DNA of 64,000 bases from Escallonia rubra (taxonomy: Eukaryota > Streptophyta > Magnoliopsida > Escalloniales > Escalloniaceae), in NCBI GenBank assembly GCA_033065855.1, contig JAVXUO010002416.1, positions 248,001 to 312,000 of the forward strand. Reading direction: 5' to 3'. Made by a program: the position numbers and the translations under genes. Position 1 is the stretch's first letter; each line of letters starts with the position of its first letter. This document shows, one piece after another, positions 59,947-64,000 of this stretch. The notes beneath the pieces were generated by a model. That model saw only the letters and a list, made by a program, of their open reading frames with translations. It ran no database searches and had not been told where the DNA came from.

Positions 59947-62200
59947 CTACCAAATAAATGTGTGAAGTTGATATGAGATAATGGTAATGAACAAAATAAT
60001 TATAATAATGTTTAAAAACCTAAAATTTTCACCTTCAAGTTCATCAAGAATAATTTCTAACCCAGATCATTAATCGGATAATAAGGCTTGTATCATCAAA
60101 ATAAAAAGGGGAAAAAATTACATATTGCACAAGGTTTTTAGAGTTAAGAAAACCATAATAACCCAATATTTTACCAAACACAAAATAACACTTATATTCA
60201 TCATAAAAGTTATAAAAAGAAGGCGTAGTCAAACTTGTAGATATTCTCACTTGTATCTATACCGGTAAGTTTAAATTTGCAGTCATATGCAAAAGTTAAT
60301 AGATGCAATAGTCGATCCACCTTAAAAAAAATATTGTATATATATAAATAGCATAATAACACCTAAACTTAGGAGCAGTTCTCTAATAAGCAGTGAAAAT
60401 TAATGTGTTCATTTTATTGATTTTGATGTGGGTGTCAAGGTAAGGTTTTGATAGGTTTTATTCAAAACTTGAACTGAGACTTCGAATCATATATATACGA
60501 TTGGGCTAAGTCTAGTCCCGCTTCGGTTAAATTTAATTCTTTTGTCACTAAAAGATATTTTAGTAAATTTATAACCTCTTCAGCTACTAAATGCTAAAAT
60601 TTACCCAAAATGTGTAATTTCGTCTCATTTTTTTAAAATAAAAATTAAAAATTAAAAATTAAAAAGGGTGTTTTTAAGAAAAAAATTGTTTAGCATTTAA
60701 CCTCTTGGAATCCTTTTTATATGGTTTTAGTTATATTCATTCAATCTTTGTCAGTAAAAGATTCATTAGTGAGCTTTTAACCTCTTTTAACAGTAGATTA
60801 TTAAAATTTAGCCAAAATATTGTAATTGCCTCATCTTTTTAAAATTCAAAAATACCCTAAATCTTTATAAATTTAAAATGGGTAATTTTAACAAAAGATT
60901 ATTTACCAGTTTTCTTTATATTCATAGTCATTTGTCACTAAAAGACACATTAGCAAACTTAAAGAGCATTTCAAGAAAAAAAAATTAGTCATTTAATCCC
61001 TCACGTATTAAACTTGAGAGTTTTCAAACTAAAAAAAAATGTTAATCATTTGAACTCATATAGACTTGATATCCTAAAAGAAGTCAAAAACACTCTATAA
61101 CACTATAATTCAAAATGAGTATTTAATGAAAAAAAATAATAAGTTTAAGTGAAAAACACCTTTAATCAGCACTAATCTTTTATGAATATTTCAATTTAGA
61201 AAAAGCATCTTAAGAAAAAAAAAATTTAGCCATTTAACCCTAGTCAATATTACATATGTATTTAGAAAATCTTAAAAACCTCCAATTTTACGATAACTTC
61301 TTTACACCAATATGTACATATTCAACATCTAGAATTAAACTTCAAGTGTATGATAGTTTCCAGGTACTAATATGCTTTTGAAATCTACATATATAAAAAA
61401 TAATTCAAATCTGTAGAATACGTATCAATATACATTATGATATGTAAATTTTTTTAAAAGATTGATTTTTTTTATAAAATATTCAATTTAGTATAAATAT
61501 ATTACATTTATCCTAAAAGACTATAGAAACTTTTATTCTCTACAAGTTATTATTATTAATAATAATAATAAAATTGATGGAAAGATGTAATAGCTCTAAG
61601 ATAGTTTAGTTTTAATGTGGATGGAGGTGGTAGGTTTTGATAGGATTTTTTTCAGTAATCATAGAGCATGCAAGAGTTTAAGGGTGATTTTACAGATTTT
61701 AATACGTTTGTTTTCTTTTTCTTTTCATAATAGTTAAAATGACCCTTAGCTTTAACAAAAATATATATTCCAATAAGGGTATTTTAAGAAAAAAGACTTG
61801 ACTTTCTAAAGAAATTAAAGACACCCTTATTTTTTAATAGCACACTTTTTTAAAAAGGCTTAATGAAAAAAAGAAGAAGTTTTTAGTCTTAAGTCAAAAG
61901 TCAAAACAACCCTTAACTCTAACAAAAATATATATTTTTAATAAGGGTATTTTAAGAAAGAAGCTTGATATCCTATGAGAAGTCAAAAACACCCTCATTT
62001 TTAATAGCTCTCTAATTCAAAAAGGGTATTTAATGAAAAATGAATGTTTTAAGTCAAAAACACCCCTAATCACCCGTAATCTTGTAAAAAGACTTCAACT
62101 TAAAAAGGGTATCTTAAGGAAAGAAAAGATTAGTCATTTAAGTCCGTACGTGTTTTTATATATGTATAGATATAGATTAATATAATGAAACGATTAAAAT
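59947..62200. repeat. AT-rich region of diverged, repeated segments
   Basis: From about 60340 to 62170, variants of 'aaaaagggtattttaagaaa', 'gaagtcaaaaacacccttat' and 'tagtcatttaaccc' recur irregularly, at least six times. It looks like a decayed tandem array or a long AT-rich transposon. There is no frame, no clear ends, and no gene. Confidence 0.5.
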
Positions 62201-63068
62201 GTCCTCTTTAACTTTTTCTCTCCCAAAGTCCTAATTTCCTTCTCCACTCCAACCAAACAAAGCCCAAGTCATCACCATCACCAACCCCATCCACTTCCAC
62301 CACCCCTATCTGTCACTCGGCCCAGCCCCGAGCGTCACAGCCATCAGCCCCACCCAATCCCTTTGCTACCATCACCACCCACGCTTGCTGTCACGACCAA
62401 CCCCAGCCCCTCACTCTCGTCACCACCATAGTCCCTCTGCCTCATCCCTCACCACCACCACTTATGACCACTAATCAAACAAACCCTAGATCTTTGTACC
62501 AACATTGCATATATCCTATATTTATGTACAAACCCTAGCCCTAGATCTATGTTGATGTTCATCTAGGGTTTTGTTGTGGGTATGAGTCCAAGCAACATGA
62601 AACCACCCTTCTGCTTAACACTTCCGTTTTACGGAAACAACAAAAGTGAGGGGTATTTTGGACCATTTTTTCAATGTGTTGCAGATGCCATCAGATGCAA
62701 CACTTTTACTATCGCAGGTGTCCCTTAGCAACTTTTCTAATCCTAGGAAGCTTTCTACAACTTGGCCAAACCACAACAGTATTCTATGCAATTTCCCCTT
62801 TGTAAACAATGTTGTACATTCACAACTAATCTCTTCCACCCCCCCCCCCCCCGGTTCTCTTTTGGCCTAACAAAAATCAAGATTCTTGAGAACAAAAGTC
62901 AATTCAACCGCCTACTCCAGTTTGGATATCTCTTTTCCCATAAAAAAGAAGCTGAAAGAAAGGATGTGAATGTAGTGATGATTGCTTGCTTAAGTTGGGA
63001 TAACATTTTGCAACAATATGGTGATGATCACAGTTATATATTGTTTGCACCAAATGAAAATGTAATGA
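62201..63068. other. Intergenic DNA, CCA-rich then mixed
   Basis: The stretch 62260-62460 is low-complexity with many 'caccacc' and 'atcaccacc' blocks. A run of 14 or so C lies at 62839-62853. No gene is supported. Confidence 0.5.
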
Positions 63069-63085
63069 CTACGCGTAACAAGGCT

Positions 63086-63357
63086 TTTTTTTTTTTGGTT
63101 AATAAAAGGCTGGACCGTAAGGCTCTAATCCAACCGGCAGGGAGTATTGCGCCTCGGGGACCTACAAGGCCGCCACATACATCTGAGCCCCCGATTCCCG
63201 CATCTATGTCGGGGCCGAAGCGCACAAGGACCCGTGTGTGGAGCACAAGCAGGGCGAGGACGTAAGTTTGCCACCAACAAGTGCGGCGGGCAGGATTCGA
63301 ACTCAGGTGGGAAACCTGGATTGGAATCCTGGGGACCGCTGAACCAACCCTTGTTGG
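63086..63357 (-). mobile_element. tRNA-derived SINE with perfect 17-bp TSD
   Basis: CTACGCGTAACAAGGCT occurs at 63069-63085 and 63358-63374. On the minus strand the element starts near 'CCAACAAGGGTTGGTTCAGC' (A box type), carries 'GAGTTCGAATCCTGC' (B box type), and ends in a poly(A) tail (plus-strand T run at 63086-63095). It is 272 bp and GC-rich in its body. The intact TSD suggests recent insertion. Confidence 0.93.
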
Positions 63358-63374
63358 CTACGCGTAACAAGGCT

Positions 63375-63798
63375 GAAGGCATTAACATGTTACATCAGAC
63401 TTAGGGTCGGCCCATAAGGGCAAGTCCTCATGAAAGGTTGATGATGCCTATCAAACTATCAAATCAATGGTAGCAATAGATAAATGACACATAATCAGCT
63501 CTTAGCAGAAGGAGGACATGTGTCTCACTCGCATGACAAGAAGTTTTAACTGTGCAAAGTGTGATAATGGGAAGAGTTATAAAAAACGTGGCAGAGGCCG
63601 GACGAAAAACTAAAACAAGATGGTAAACTAAGGGCCTATCCAGTACCAACACATGGCAAAGTTTGATCAAACCAAGAAAGTTCAATGTGAGCAAAATGGT
63701 AAAAGCTTGGACATATTTCAACTTCAGATTGAATCGATCTGGAGGCTAAATGATTGCAAGCACAACTATAAAAACCACAATATTGTCTCAATTAATCC
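63375..63798. other. Spacer between SINE and TRIM-like LTR
   Basis: About 420 bp with no gene or repeat that I can name. Confidence 0.5.
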
Positions 63799-64000
63799 TG
63801 TAATATCCCACATCGGTTGTGGGAGAGTTTGCGATTGGCCTTATAAGACCTTGCCTATGAACTCATAAGTACCTACTTGGCTAGCCCTTTTGAGGGAGGC
63901 AATGCCCTGTGGTGGGGCCGTGGACCGGGTCGATAAGATGGTATCAGAGCCGACTCTCGAAAGCTCGGGCTGGGCTGTCCAGTCGGGTTGCCAATGGTTG
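63799..64000 (+). mobile_element. LTR and primer-binding site of a TRIM-like element, cut by window end
   Basis: A 140-bp segment starting TGTAATATCCCACATCGG is followed at 63939 by TGGTATCAGAGCC, the initiator tRNA-Met primer-binding site, as in the TRIM at 25951-26296. The 'cccacatcgg' start block is shared with that TRIM's LTR ('cccacatcgggtaaat'). The rest, including any 3' LTR, lies beyond the window, so an ordinary short-LTR retrotransposon is also possible. Confidence 0.75.

Noticed and set aside
63086..63357. tRNA gene suggested by A- and B-box-like sequences
   Set aside because: No cloverleaf with a paired acceptor stem is visible, and the unit has a poly(A) tail and a 17-bp TSD, so it is a SINE.

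Overview
This window is plant nuclear DNA, most likely from a core eudicot. The evidence is intron-rich genes with GT-AG splice sites, long AT-rich intergenic DNA, and plant-only gene families (PPR, WRKY, CLE, plastid starch phosphorylase). SINEs, TRIMs, MULEs, Helitrons and MITEs fill the gaps. I cannot name the species.

I could assemble seven protein-coding genes, checking splice sites and reading phase by hand. They are: an intronless E/E+-class PPR protein (1933-3525, -); a secreted leucine-rich repeat protein of 11 exons (4357-8194, -); a CLE9/CLE10-type peptide hormone precursor (13469-13819, -); a purple acid phosphatase of the PAP2/PAP9 group with a C-terminal membrane tail (18933-22632, +, 2 exons); a SNAP33-type Qb+Qc SNARE (23920-27245, -, 5 coding exons); the plastidic alpha-glucan (starch) phosphorylase PHS1/PHO1 (33525-44289, +, 15 exons); and a WRKY57-like group IIc transcription factor (52499-55270, +, 3 exons). 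These genes do not form a pathway. They are ordinary neighbours on a chromosome, each with its own promoter.

Between and inside the genes is a dense set of mobile elements, many with terminal structure and target-site duplications (TSDs) readable from sequence. There are two non-autonomous MULEs with long terminal inverted repeats and 9-bp TSDs (28514-29956 and 58862-59937). A 1.56-kb solo LTR has a perfect 5-bp TSD (31272-32828). A complete 346-bp TRIM with PBS, PPT and TSD lies in a SNAP33 intron (25951-26296), and a second TRIM-like LTR plus PBS runs off the right edge. Four tRNA-derived SINEs all lie on the minus strand. Two related Helitrons have exact A|TC...CTAG|T ends (8876-10644 and 16044-16871), with a third degraded relative. 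Three copies of one MITE family and a 5'-truncated LINE are also present.

The right part (about 55.3-64 kb) has no gene I can support. I found no new multi-gene system. The most useful second-look items are the CLE gene, the in-frame acidic minisatellite and GC-AG intron of PHS1, the one-repeat-per-exon LRR gene, the well-bounded transposons near SNAP33 and PHS1, and an unidentified coding-like remnant at 44.8-45.8 kb.
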